From: Neopararhizobium haloflavum
GTDB lineage: Bacteria; Pseudomonadota; Alphaproteobacteria; Rhizobiales; Rhizobiaceae
Length of the DNA stretch: 64,000 nt
Direction of reading: 5' to 3'
Assembly: GCF_002750855.1 (NCBI RefSeq)
Contig: NZ_NWUC01000001.1
Span: forward strand, 124,001-188,000
A program made the position numbers and the translations under genes. The notes beneath the pieces are model-generated. The model had not been told where the DNA came from and ran no database searches. It saw only the letters and a program-made list of their open reading frames with translations. Shown piece after piece: positions 44,582 to 53,096 of this stretch (position 1 is its first letter; every line of letters begins with the position of its first letter).

Positions 44582-45706
44582 ATGAGAAAGCCGCTGGCCG
44601 GTGTGCGTGTGGTGGAACTGGCGCGCATTCTTGCCGGGCCATGGGCCGGGCAGATCCTGGCCGATCTCGGCGCGGACGTGATCAAGGTCGAGGCGCCATC
44701 GGGCGACGATACCCGCGGTTGGGGCCCGCCCTTCATCACGCGCGCCGACGGCGAGCGCGAGGCGGCCTATTTCCATGGGACGAACCGCGGCAAGACGTCG
44801 ATCACGGCGGACCTCACGGATATGAAGGATCGTGAGAGGGTCATCGCACTGGTGCGCGAAGCCGATGTGCTGATCGAGAACTTCAAGGTCGGCGGGCTGA
44901 CGAAATACGGCCTCGACTACGAAACGCTGAAGGCCATCAACCCCCGTCTCATATACTGCTCGATCACGGGTTTCGGGCAGACCGGCCCTTACAAGGACCG
45001 GGCGGGCTATGATTTCATGATCCAGGGCATGGGCGGTATCATGGACCTGACGGGATCACCCGATGGCGAGCCGCAGAAGATGGGGGTCGCATTCGCCGAC
45101 ATCTTCACCGGTCTTTACAGCGTCATCGGTATCCAGGCGGCGCTGATCGAGCGGCAGCGCAGCGGCAAGGGGTGCCAGATCGACATGGCGTTGTTCGACT
45201 GCATGTCGGGGGTGCTGGCCAACCAGGCGATGAACTATCTCGTCTCTGGAACGCCGCCGACGCGGCTCGGCAACGCGCATCCCAACATCGTGCCCTATCA
45301 GGTGTTCAACGTCCTCGACGGTCACCTCATCATCGCGGTCGGCAACGACCGGCAGTTCAAGGCACTCTGCGCGATTCTCGGTGTCGACGCGGGCGACGAT
45401 CCGCGCTTTGCCACCAACCCGGACCGGGTGGCCAACCGCGCCGAGTTGTTGCCGATCATAGAGCCGCTGATCGGCGGGTGGCGTCGCGATGCGCTCTTGA
45501 AAGCGCTCGAAGCGCGCTCCGTTCCGGCAGGACCCATCAACACGGTGGCGGACGTCTTTGCCGATCCGCAGACGCTTGCGCGCAGAATGCGGCTCGATCT
45601 CACCGATGCCGATGGCACGGCCATACCAGGGGTCAGGCTGCCGATCCTGTTCGACGGGGATGTCGCGGCAGCCGACACGCCCTCGCCGCGCCTTGCAAGG
45701 CGATAA
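44582..45706 (+). CDS. CaiB/BaiF CoA-transferase, probable glutarate CoA-transferase
   Basis: A 374-residue class III CoA-transferase. The pattern is LAGVRVVELARILAGPWAGQ, LADLGADVIKVEAPSGDD, and the catalytic Asp in AGYDFMIQGMGGIMDLTG. The closest well-known relative by context is SUGCT, which moves CoA from succinyl-CoA or a similar donor to glutarate, regenerating the substrate of glutaryl-CoA dehydrogenase. The position directly after gcdH supports this. It is a different subgroup from the CoA-transferase at 36264. Confidence 0.9.
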   Translation: MRKPLAGVRVVELARILAGPWAGQILADLGADVIKVEAPSGDDTRGWGPPFITRADGEREAAYFHGTNRGKTSITADLTDMKDRERVIALVREADVLIENFKVGGLTKYGLDYETLKAINPRLIYCSITGFGQTGPYKDRAGYDFMIQGMGGIMDLTGSPDGEPQKMGVAFADIFTGLYSVIGIQAALIERQRSGKGCQIDMALFDCMSGVLANQAMNYLVSGTPPTRLGNAHPNIVPYQVFNVLDGHLIIAVGNDRQFKALCAILGVDAGDDPRFATNPDRVANRAELLPIIEPLIGGWRRDALLKALEARSVPAGPINTVADVFADPQTLARRMRLDLTDADGTAIPGVRLPILFDGDVAAADTPSPRLARR

Positions 45707-45887
45707 CGTCGGCTCTCGCACGGTTTCCAATCAACACATTCAAAAAATCAAATTTATGCATTGATCGTCTCGGGTCTTGCAGCTAGGCTTTCGCTCATGG
45801 TGGAGGAGCGGCGGCATTGACCGGAGAACCGCATCTTCCGTGACGACGATCGCGGGTGCCGCTCGGCACCTGTCGGGGAGGGCATCA

Positions 45888-47165
45888 ATGAGTGACGACG
45901 ACACGATGGCGGCACGCGGCCGTGGCCGACGCGGGTTTCTGAAATCCGGGCTTCTTGGCGGCGCGGCGCTGGCGGCGGGGTCGCTCACGGCACGTGCCGA
46001 AGGCGATCCGGCCATCACCGAAATCAAGGATTGGAACCGGTATCCGGGCGAAGGCGTCGACGCCCGGCCCTATGGGACGCCCTCGCAGTTCGAATCCGAA
46101 GTGGTGCGGCGGAACGTGCCCTGGCTGACGGCGGAAAGCATTTCGTCGGTCAACTTCACGCCGCTGCACGAGCTCGACGGCATCATCACGCCGAACGGTC
46201 TTTGCTTCGAGCGCCATCATGCCGGCATCGCCGAGATCGATCCGGCCGAGCACCGGTTGATGATCAACGGCATGGTCGACACCCCGCTCGTCTTCACAAT
46301 GGCGGATCTCATGCGTTTCCCGCGCGAGAACCGCGTCTATTTCCTCGAATGCGCCGCGAACTCCGGCATGGAGTGGCGCGGCGCGCAGCTCAATGGATGC
46401 CAGTTCACGCACGGCATGGTCCATTGCGTGATGTATACCGGCGTACCCCTGAAATACCTGCTTGAAGAGGCAGGGATCAAATCCGGCGCCGCATGGCTGC
46501 TGCCGGAAGGAGCCGATGCGTCTGCGATGACGCGGTCGGTTCCGCTCGACAAGGGTCTGGAGGATTGCCTGGTCGCTTTCAAGATGAATGGCGAGGCGCT
46601 GCGCCCGGAGCAGGGCTATCCCCTTCGCCTCGTGGTGCCCGGCTGGGAAGGCAACATGTGGGTGAAGTGGCTGCGCCGGATCGAAGTCGGCGACAAGCCA
46701 TGGGCGCAGCGCGAGGAAACGTCGAAATACACCGATCTGCTCAAGGGCGGAAAGACGCGGATGCACACCTGGGAGATGGAGGTGAAATCGGTCATCACGT
46801 CACCCAGTCCGCAAAAGCCGATCGTCCATGGTCGCGGACGGACGGTCATTGCCGGACTGGCCTGGTCGGGCCTCGGCGCGATCGATCGGGTGGACGTTAC
46901 GATCGACGGCGGCATGAACTGGCATACTGCGCGGCTCGACGGTCCCTCGTTCCCCAAAGCCCTGCATCGCTTCTACTACGAGTTCGACTGGGATGGTTCC
47001 GACCTTCTCCTGCAGTCGCGTGCGATCGATGACCAGGGTTACGTTCAGCCGACCAAGCAGGAGCTTCGGGCCGCGCGCGGACCAAACTCGATCTATCACA
47101 ACAACGGTATTCAATCTTGGCATGTCAATGCGGAGGGAGCGGTCGAGAATGTGGAAGTTTCCTGA
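45888..47165 (+). CDS. soxC: Sulfite/sulfane dehydrogenase molybdenum subunit SoxC
   Basis: The molybdopterin subunit of the SoxCD sulfur dehydrogenase, periplasmic, 425 residues. The twin-arginine signal is RGRRGFLKSGLLGGAALAAG. The Moco ligand cysteine is in RVYFLECAANSGMEWRG, and the dimerisation domain at the C-terminus is complete (GLAWSGLGAIDRVDVTIDGG). ATG 45888 has GGGGAGGG upstream. The end overlaps the start of soxD by 17 bases. SoxB, SoxXA and SoxYZ, which complete the thiosulfate system, are not in the window. Confidence 0.95.
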   Translation: MSDDDTMAARGRGRRGFLKSGLLGGAALAAGSLTARAEGDPAITEIKDWNRYPGEGVDARPYGTPSQFESEVVRRNVPWLTAESISSVNFTPLHELDGIITPNGLCFERHHAGIAEIDPAEHRLMINGMVDTPLVFTMADLMRFPRENRVYFLECAANSGMEWRGAQLNGCQFTHGMVHCVMYTGVPLKYLLEEAGIKSGAAWLLPEGADASAMTRSVPLDKGLEDCLVAFKMNGEALRPEQGYPLRLVVPGWEGNMWVKWLRRIEVGDKPWAQREETSKYTDLLKGGKTRMHTWEMEVKSVITSPSPQKPIVHGRGRTVIAGLAWSGLGAIDRVDVTIDGGMNWHTARLDGPSFPKALHRFYYEFDWDGSDLLLQSRAIDDQGYVQPTKQELRAARGPNSIYHNNGIQSWHVNAEGAVENVEVS

Positions 47166-48297
47166 AGGCAAAGCCGCAGTCCTGGCAGCCGCAATCGTGC
47201 TTTCCTCCGGCACGGCGGCATCGGCTCAGGATGATGCCGGGGACGCGGCGGCCGGCGAAGCGGTCTTTCGTGCCTGCGCGGCCTGCCATGCGGTAGGAGA
47301 GGGCGCGACGAACCGCGTTGGTCCGCAGCTCAACGCGTTGTTCGGGCGGACCGCCGGCGGGGCTGATGACTACGCCTATTCCGATGCGCTGGTTGAAGCG
47401 GGTGAGGGCGGCATGGTCTGGAACCATGAAACGCTCTCGACATATATCGCCGATCCGCGTGGCACGGTGCCCGGCACGAAAATGGCCTTTGGCGGCATCA
47501 AGGACGATCAGGACATGGCCGATCTGCTGGCTTATCTGGCCGGATTTTCGGAAGGCGATGCTGCGCCGGATGATGCCGAAGCCAGCGCCGATGACGAGCC
47601 TGAATCGGGAGACGCCGCAGCCGAAGCGGCGCCGGCCGTTGAGACGGAAAGCAACGCGGCCGTACCGGTCGACCAGCGTCCCGGGCCCGGCGATCACGGC
47701 AATTTCGGTATCGGACGTCCGGCCAGCGAAGAGGAGATCGCAGCCTGGGATATCGATGTGCGCCCTGACGGCAAGGGCTTGCCGGTCGGGTCGGGCACCG
47801 TGCTCGATGGCGAGCAGGTCTATTTCGATCAATGCGCGACCTGTCACGGCGATTTTGGAGAAGGCCTTGGGCGCTGGCCTGTGCTGGCGGGCGGCATGGG
47901 CACGCTGGAGGATGATCGGCCGGAAAAGACGGTCGGTTCGTTCTGGCCGCACGTATCCACCGTCTACGACTACGTTCGGCGCACGATGCCATTCGGCAAC
48001 GCGCGATCCTTGTCCGATGACGAAGTCTATGCGGTCACGGCCTATGTGCTCTATCTCAACGACATTGTTCGGGACGAGGAGTTCGAGCTTTCCAACGAGA
48101 ACCTCGCCGACATCGAACTGCCCAATGCCGGCAATTTCATCGCTGACGACCGCTTCGAAGAGGATCACTACGCTGAGAAGGATCCGTGCATGAGCGATTG
48201 CTTGGATGCCCCGGCTGAGATTACGATGCGGGCGCAGGTTCTCGATGTGACGCCGGATTCCGGCGATGAGGGTAGCGGCGGCGGAGCCATCGACTGA
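47149..48297 (+). CDS. soxD: Dihaem cytochrome c subunit SoxD
   Basis: The electron-accepting partner of SoxC, 382 residues with a signal peptide ending ASAQD. Two haem sites are CAACHAVG and CATCHGDFG, with Met ligands in GTKMAFGG and RRTMPFGN. Between them is an acidic Ala/Glu/Asp linker (about 135-180) followed by GIGRPASEEEIAAWDIDVRP, characteristic of SoxD. The ATG lies inside the end of soxC, preceded by GGAGGGAG, so the two subunits are made together. Confidence 0.95.
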   Translation: MWKFPEGKAAVLAAAIVLSSGTAASAQDDAGDAAAGEAVFRACAACHAVGEGATNRVGPQLNALFGRTAGGADDYAYSDALVEAGEGGMVWNHETLSTYIADPRGTVPGTKMAFGGIKDDQDMADLLAYLAGFSEGDAAPDDAEASADDEPESGDAAAEAAPAVETESNAAVPVDQRPGPGDHGNFGIGRPASEEEIAAWDIDVRPDGKGLPVGSGTVLDGEQVYFDQCATCHGDFGEGLGRWPVLAGGMGTLEDDRPEKTVGSFWPHVSTVYDYVRRTMPFGNARSLSDDEVYAVTAYVLYLNDIVRDEEFELSNENLADIELPNAGNFIADDRFEEDHYAEKDPCMSDCLDAPAEITMRAQVLDVTPDSGDEGSGGGAID

Positions 48298-48325
48298 CCG
48301 CGCAGAAAGTGGAGGAGAACGATCT

Positions 48326-48706
48326 TTGGCATTGCATTCGATCCACTCCAATCCAAGCCCGGGAAAGGCGGCCCGCCTGGCCGCCATCCCAGGCTTTTTC
48401 TTTTTGCTTGCCGTACCCGCTCTGGCTGATCAGGAGAGCGATGGATTCGTCGAGCGCGTGCTGGCCGTCGACGCCAATGCGGCCTATGGCGAGTATCTTT
48501 CGAGCCAATGCACGGCCTGCCATGGGCGCAGTGAGAGCCAGATCCCGGTGATCAGGGGTCTGCCCGCCGAATATTTCGTCGAAGCATTGCATGAATACCA
48601 GACCGGCAAGCGCGACAACGACGTCATGAAAAGTCAGGTCGGCAGCCTGTCGGAAGAGGAGATAGCGGCGCTGGCAGCGTATTTCGCCAACCAGGAGCCG
48701 CAATAG
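48326..48706 (+). CDS. Monohaem cytochrome c (FccA/SoxE-like)
   Basis: A 126-residue periplasmic cytochrome c with signal peptide (FFFLLAVPALADQ) and one haem site, CTACHG, in a class I fold; the distal Met is likely in NDVMKSQV. It precedes a flavocytochrome-c-type flavoprotein and probably is its electron-transfer subunit. The start is TTG 48326, ten bases after GGAGGAG. A longer frame to 48266 would overlap the end of soxD without a ribosome site. Confidence 0.85.
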   Translation: MALHSIHSNPSPGKAARLAAIPGFFFLLAVPALADQESDGFVERVLAVDANAAYGEYLSSQCTACHGRSESQIPVIRGLPAEYFVEALHEYQTGKRDNDVMKSQVGSLSEEEIAALAAYFANQEPQ

Positions 48707-48744
48707 AAGTGCGCTGGGACTGATCTCAAACGGGAGGGCATTTC

Positions 48745-50049
48745 ATGAAACGGAACACCATCATCAAGCCGGGCGGCGGACTGCTTACGCGCCGTCGGTT
48801 CGGCATTCTGGCGGGGGCAGGCGCATTGACGCTTGCCCTGCCGACCTATCTTCGTGCCCAGGAAAATCCGAAAGTCGTGGTGATCGGCGGAGGTGCCGGC
48901 GGCGCAACCGCAGCGCGCTACATCGCCAAGGATTCCGAGGGATCCATCGACGTGACGCTGATCGACGATTCCGAGAGCTACACCACCTGTTTCTTCTCCA
49001 ATCTTTATCTTGGAGGGTTCAAGGATTTCCAGCAGATCACGCACGCCTACGACGATCTGGTGGCCAATCACGGCATCACCAAGATCACCGGCATGGCCAC
49101 TGCCGTGGATCGCGAGGCCAAGATCGTGCGGATGGAGGACGGAAGTGAGGTTCCCTACGACCGGCTGGTCGTCTCACCCGGCATCGACCTGATATGGGAT
49201 TCTGTTCCCGGTTATTCGGAGGCTGCGGCCGGGATCGCGCCCCATGCCTGGAAAGGCGGGCCGCAGACCGAGCTACTCAAGCAGAAGCTGGATGCGCTGG
49301 AGGATGGGCAAAGCGTCGTTATGGTCGCGCCGCCCAATCCCTATCGCTGTCCGCCCGGACCCTATGAGCGCGCCTCCATGATGGCGCATGTCTTCAAGGA
49401 GAAGGGGTTCGAGAATTCCAGGGTCATCATTCTCGATCCCAAGGAGTCGTTCTCGAAACAGGGGCTTTTCCAGGAAGGATGGGAGAAGCACTATCCGGGC
49501 ATGGTGGAATGGTACGGCCCGGACGTGATCGGAGAGATCGTCTCGGTGGATGTTGAGGCCGGCGCTGTGGAAACCGGTTTCGACACGTTCGAAGGCGCCC
49601 TGCTCAACATCATCCCGGCGCAAAAGGCCGGCATGATCGCGCAGGAGGCGAGCCTGACCGACGACAGCGGGTTCTGCCCCGTCGAGGCGGACAGCATGCG
49701 CTCGACCGTGGACGAGAACATCTATGTCATCGGCGACGCCTCGATCGCCGGTGACATGCCGAAGTCGGGCTTTTCGGCCAACAGCCAGGCCAAGGTGGCC
49801 GCGATGAACGTGCGGGCCGACCTGACCGAGGCGCAAGCCTTTCCGGCGCGCTATTCCAACACCTGCTGGTCGCTGATCGAGACGGACGATGGCGTGAAAG
49901 TGGGCGCGCAGTACCAACCGGTCGACGGCAAGATCACGTCGATGGAGGGCTTCGTCAGCCAGACCGGCGAGACGGCGGAACTGCGCAAGGAGACCTACGA
50001 GGAGTCGGAAGGCTGGTACAGCGGGATCATCGAGGACATCTTCTCCTGA
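48745..50049 (+). CDS. soxF: SoxF / flavocytochrome c sulfide dehydrogenase flavoprotein
   Basis: A 434-residue FAD protein of the FccB/SoxF type that oxidises sulfide or accelerates the Sox system. The signal peptide carries LLTRRRFGILAGAG (twin arginine). The FAD site is KVVVIGGGAGGATAARYI; the redox cysteine pair is represented by YTTCFFSNLYLGG and YRCPPGPYERASM, and the C-terminal FCSD domain has YSNTCWSLI, then YQPVDGKI. ATG 48745 has GGGAGGG upstream. Last gene of the sox unit; a hairpin follows. Confidence 0.95.
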   Translation: MKRNTIIKPGGGLLTRRRFGILAGAGALTLALPTYLRAQENPKVVVIGGGAGGATAARYIAKDSEGSIDVTLIDDSESYTTCFFSNLYLGGFKDFQQITHAYDDLVANHGITKITGMATAVDREAKIVRMEDGSEVPYDRLVVSPGIDLIWDSVPGYSEAAAGIAPHAWKGGPQTELLKQKLDALEDGQSVVMVAPPNPYRCPPGPYERASMMAHVFKEKGFENSRVIILDPKESFSKQGLFQEGWEKHYPGMVEWYGPDVIGEIVSVDVEAGAVETGFDTFEGALLNIIPAQKAGMIAQEASLTDDSGFCPVEADSMRSTVDENIYVIGDASIAGDMPKSGFSANSQAKVAAMNVRADLTEAQAFPARYSNTCWSLIETDDGVKVGAQYQPVDGKITSMEGFVSQTGETAELRKETYEESEGWYSGIIEDIFS

Positions 50050-50072
50050 TCGCGCATGCCCTCATGAAACTT

Positions 50073-50100
50073 CGCGGCAGCCCCTTGCCGGGCTGCCGCG
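50073..50100. terminator. Hairpin terminator after soxF
   Basis: A perfect 11-base-pair stem, CGCGGCAGCCC / GGGCTGCCGCG with a six-base loop, begins 24 bases after the soxF stop, between it and the convergent hypothetical gene. No T-tract follows on the plus strand, so efficiency is uncertain. Confidence 0.6.
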
Positions 50101-50110
50101 ACGCAGCGTG

Positions 50111-50638
50111 TCATGCCCCGTCACTTCCGCAAACGATCTCAAGCAAGGGGTCGTTCTCCTCGAGTGAAACCCACACGACATTCTGCGGCATGCCATCATC
50201 GGCGTAGGTGGTTTCATTGGTGAGGTCGGCGCGCCTTCCTCCCTGGCAATCGACGATCTGGCGCGTCTGTAGCGTCGGTTCGTAGCGCTGTACGAAAATC
50301 AGGTCGAACATCGCATAGCCGGGCAGTTGTTCATTGCGCCGGATGGCCGAACGATCGACCGCAGTGAAACGATTTGTCCGCGGCACGATATAGGTCCAGG
50401 GCTGCAACGGCCCCTGGTAGTCGAGGCTGTCGACGATTGCGACCTGCTCGGGCAGTTCGCCGGCGGTCCGCCCGTACCAGGAATAGTCGTTCCACACGAC
50501 AAAAGCGACGAGCGCGATGCCCGCTGCGAGCGGCGGCAGGCCTTTGGGTGTCTTGCGGCGCGTCAGCCGGAAGGGAAGCGTTATCAAGGCCGCGGCGCTG
50601 ATGGCGACGAGTAGCGCGCCGATGAGAATGAAGATCAT
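50111..50638 (-). CDS. Hypothetical membrane-anchored protein
   Basis: A 175-residue protein with two hydrophobic segments near the N-terminus (IFILIGALLVAISAAALITL and GIALVAFVVWNDYSWYG), then a soluble domain of about 110 residues. Two cysteines late in the soluble part (RQIVDCQGGRRADL and LLEIVCGSDGA) could form a periplasmic disulfide. I do not recognise a family. ATG 50638 has only a weak ribosome site; the upstream in-frame extension to 50716 lacks any. Confidence 0.65.
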   Translation of the reverse strand: MIFILIGALLVAISAAALITLPFRLTRRKTPKGLPPLAAGIALVAFVVWNDYSWYGRTAGELPEQVAIVDSLDYQGPLQPWTYIVPRTNRFTAVDRSAIRRNEQLPGYAMFDLIFVQRYEPTLQTRQIVDCQGGRRADLTNETTYADDGMPQNVVWVSLEENDPLLEIVCGSDGA

Positions 50639-50725
50639 GAGCTGGCTTTTCCAATATTCCTGGCTGGCCGGTCTTGATGGCGTGTCGTCGCGACCCACGC
50701 AAGCGCTGGCTACCACCTGATGTGA

Positions 50726-50760
50726 AAAAGCCCCGCTTCCTTGGCGGGAGCGGGGCTTTT
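50726..50760 (-). terminator. Rho-independent terminator of the symporter operon
   Basis: A perfect 12-base-pair stem, AAAAGCCCCGCT / AGCGGGGCTTTT, with an 11-base loop. Read on the minus strand, it ends in TTTTT right after the GC-rich stem, 47 bases beyond the stop of the SSS symporter gene. Confidence 0.9.
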
Positions 50761-50806
50761 ATGGTCAGACGACCCGGCGCGCCGTCGCACGCCGGGGATG
50801 TCATCC

Positions 50807-52582
50807 TCAGTGGTTGCTGGCCGCTCCCGCGCCGCGCGGAACGCGAACGCTTTCGACAAGCTCCTGGATTTCCTGCGGCGGGGACTCCGTCGCATTGGAC
50901 ACGAAGTAGGCAACGGCGAAGTTGATGATCGCGCCGATGGTGCCGACCGAGACCGGCGAGATGCCGAAGACCCAGTTTGCGGCGTTGTCCGGAAGCAGGT
51001 TGGTGCCGGGGATGAAGAGGAAGCCCTTGTAGGCGAAGACATAGGCAAGGGTGAAGATCAGACCGGCGAGCATGCCGGCAATCGCGCCCTTGTTGTTCAC
51101 CCGCTTGGAGAAAATCCCCATCATCAGGACCGGGAAGATCGACGATGCCGCCAGACCGAAGGCGAGTGCCACTGTCTGAGCCGCAAAGCCGGGCGGATTG
51201 AGCCCGAGCCAGGTCGCCAGCGCAATCGCGAACCCCATGGAGACACGAGCCGCCATGAGCTCGCCCTTCTCGGAAATGTTCGGATTGATCACGCTCTTGA
51301 TCAGGTCGTGCGATATCGCGGAGGAAATCGCCAGCAGGAGACCTGCTGCCGTCGACAGCGCGGCGGCAAGACCACCGGCGGCGACGAGGGCGATGACCCA
51401 TCCCGGCAGGTTCGCGATTTCCGGGTTGGCGAGCACCATGATGTCGTTGTTCACGGTCAACTCGTTGCCCGACCAGCCGTTTTCTTCAGCCGTTGTCGCG
51501 AAGTCCGCGTTGCCTTCGTTGTAGAACTGGATTCGGCCGTCGCCGTTCTTGTCCTCGAAGGTAAGCAGTCCCGTCGTCTCCCAGTTGCGCATCCATTCCG
51601 GCCGCTGCTCGTATTCGAGTGCGCTTTCCGTGACGGCAGCGTTGCCGGGATAGATCGTCTCGATGAGGTTGAGACGCGCCATCGCACCGACAGCCGGAGC
51701 CGTGAGATAGAGGATGGCGATGAAGACCAGCGCCCAGCCGGCCGACCAGCGGGCGTCGGCGACGCGCGGCACCGTGAAGAAGCGGATGATGACGTGCGGC
51801 AGGCCTGCCGTGCCGATCATCAGCGACATCGTGAACAGCGCCGTGTTGAGCGTGCTGTCATGGTGGCCGGTATACTGGTTGAAGCCGAGATCGGTCACGA
51901 TCTGGTCGAGCTGCGCCAGAAGCGGCTGGCTCGACGCGTTATGTTCGGAGAACAGGCCGAACATCGGGATCGGGTTGCCGGTCAGTTGCAGGGAGATGAA
52001 GACGGCCGGCACCGTATAGGCCAGGATGAGCACGATGTACTGTGCCACCTGGGTATAGGTGATGCCCTTCATGCCGCCGAGAACCGCGTACATGAAGACG
52101 ATCGCCGCGCCGATCAGAAGACCGGTCGTCGTATCGACTTCGAGGAAGCGGGCAAACGTCACGCCGACGCCCGTCATCTGCCCGATGACGTAGGTCACCG
52201 AAACGACGATGAGGCAGACGACTGCCACGATGCGAGCGGTCGGCGAATAGAAGCGGTCGCCGATGAACTCCGGCACGGTGAACTTGCCGAACTTGCGCAG
52301 ATAGGGCGCAAGCAGCATGGCCAGAAGGACGTAACCGCCTGTCCAGCCCATCAGATAGGTGGAGTTGTCGTAGCCGACGGAGGCGATGAGACCGGCCATT
52401 GAAATGAAGGATGCAGCCGACATCCAGTCGGCAGCCGTTGCCATGCCGTTCATGACGGGATGAACGCCGCGGCCGGCAGCGTAGAATTCGCCGGTCGATG
52501 CCGCGCGCGAATAGATCGCGATGCCGATGTAGAGCGCAAAGCTCGCACCGACCACGATCAGGTTCAGTGTATATTGATCCAT
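50807..52582 (-). CDS. Sodium:solute symporter, VC_2705/ActP-like
   Basis: A 591-residue SSS-family transporter with about 13-14 hydrophobic segments; relatives take up acetate or other short carboxylates. SSS features include GEFYAAGRGVHPVMNGMATA, GGMKGITYTQVAQYIVL, and GLPHVIIRFFTVPR. A soluble loop around residue 310-375 is enlarged and contains EDKNGDGRIQFYNE, an EF-hand-like loop. Its partner DUF4212 protein is encoded 19 bases upstream, the arrangement that defines the VC_2705 subgroup. ATG 52582 has GGGAGGG upstream. Acetate uptake would suit the glyoxylate-shunt gene elsewhere in the window. Confidence 0.9.
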   Translation of the reverse strand: MDQYTLNLIVVGASFALYIGIAIYSRAASTGEFYAAGRGVHPVMNGMATAADWMSAASFISMAGLIASVGYDNSTYLMGWTGGYVLLAMLLAPYLRKFGKFTVPEFIGDRFYSPTARIVAVVCLIVVSVTYVIGQMTGVGVTFARFLEVDTTTGLLIGAAIVFMYAVLGGMKGITYTQVAQYIVLILAYTVPAVFISLQLTGNPIPMFGLFSEHNASSQPLLAQLDQIVTDLGFNQYTGHHDSTLNTALFTMSLMIGTAGLPHVIIRFFTVPRVADARWSAGWALVFIAILYLTAPAVGAMARLNLIETIYPGNAAVTESALEYEQRPEWMRNWETTGLLTFEDKNGDGRIQFYNEGNADFATTAEENGWSGNELTVNNDIMVLANPEIANLPGWVIALVAAGGLAAALSTAAGLLLAISSAISHDLIKSVINPNISEKGELMAARVSMGFAIALATWLGLNPPGFAAQTVALAFGLAASSIFPVLMMGIFSKRVNNKGAIAGMLAGLIFTLAYVFAYKGFLFIPGTNLLPDNAANWVFGISPVSVGTIGAIINFAVAYFVSNATESPPQEIQELVESVRVPRGAGAASNH

Positions 52583-52601
52583 GATGCCCTCCCGAGCCCG
52601 C

Positions 52602-52865
52602 TTACTGTTCGTCGACGTCGAATTCGCGGTCGAGCTTGTTCATGCGCCAGGCATAGAAGAAGATCAGAACCAGGAAGACGAGGATCGAGCCCTGTTGGGC
52701 GAACCAGAAGCCAAGATCGGTGCCCCCGACCGGGATGCCCGACAGAAGCGGGCGGAAGAAGATGCCGAAGCCGAATGAGACGAGCGCCCAGATGACCAGC
52801 GATATCTTGATGATTCTCAGGTTGGCCTGCCAGTAGGCCTCCCCTTGTGTGGATTTGGGATCCAA
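52602..52865 (-). CDS. DUF4212 small membrane subunit of the symporter
   Basis: An 87-residue protein with two hydrophobic helices (ISLVIWALVSFGFGIFF and GSILVFLVLIFFYAWRMN) and the family end MNKLDREFDVDEQ. The YWQANLRIIKISL start matches DUF4212. The start is TTG 52865 (DPKSTQGEAYWQAN), with GGAGG ten bases upstream; an open frame to 52949 is not supported. It is normally found directly before VC_2705-type sodium:solute symporters and probably forms a complex with the one encoded next. Confidence 0.88.
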   Translation of the reverse strand: MDPKSTQGEAYWQANLRIIKISLVIWALVSFGFGIFFRPLLSGIPVGGTDLGFWFAQQGSILVFLVLIFFYAWRMNKLDREFDVDEQ

Positions 52866-53096
52866 AACAGTATCCTCCCCTAGAAGTCCATGTCCTTGCA
52901 CGCTGACGCGCGCAACCTCCTGCGGCAGCCCACCACCGCTCGTGCACACTATGTTCGCGGCCCGCCCAGAGCCAGTTAAACGATCGCCTCATAAACGAAG
53001 GTCGTAGACGATGCTGTGGATGAGCGGGGCGGCGATTTGATTTGACCCCGCGGGCAATGGCGCTAGCCTTTCCTCGTGTCAGCAAAGGAGAGGACG

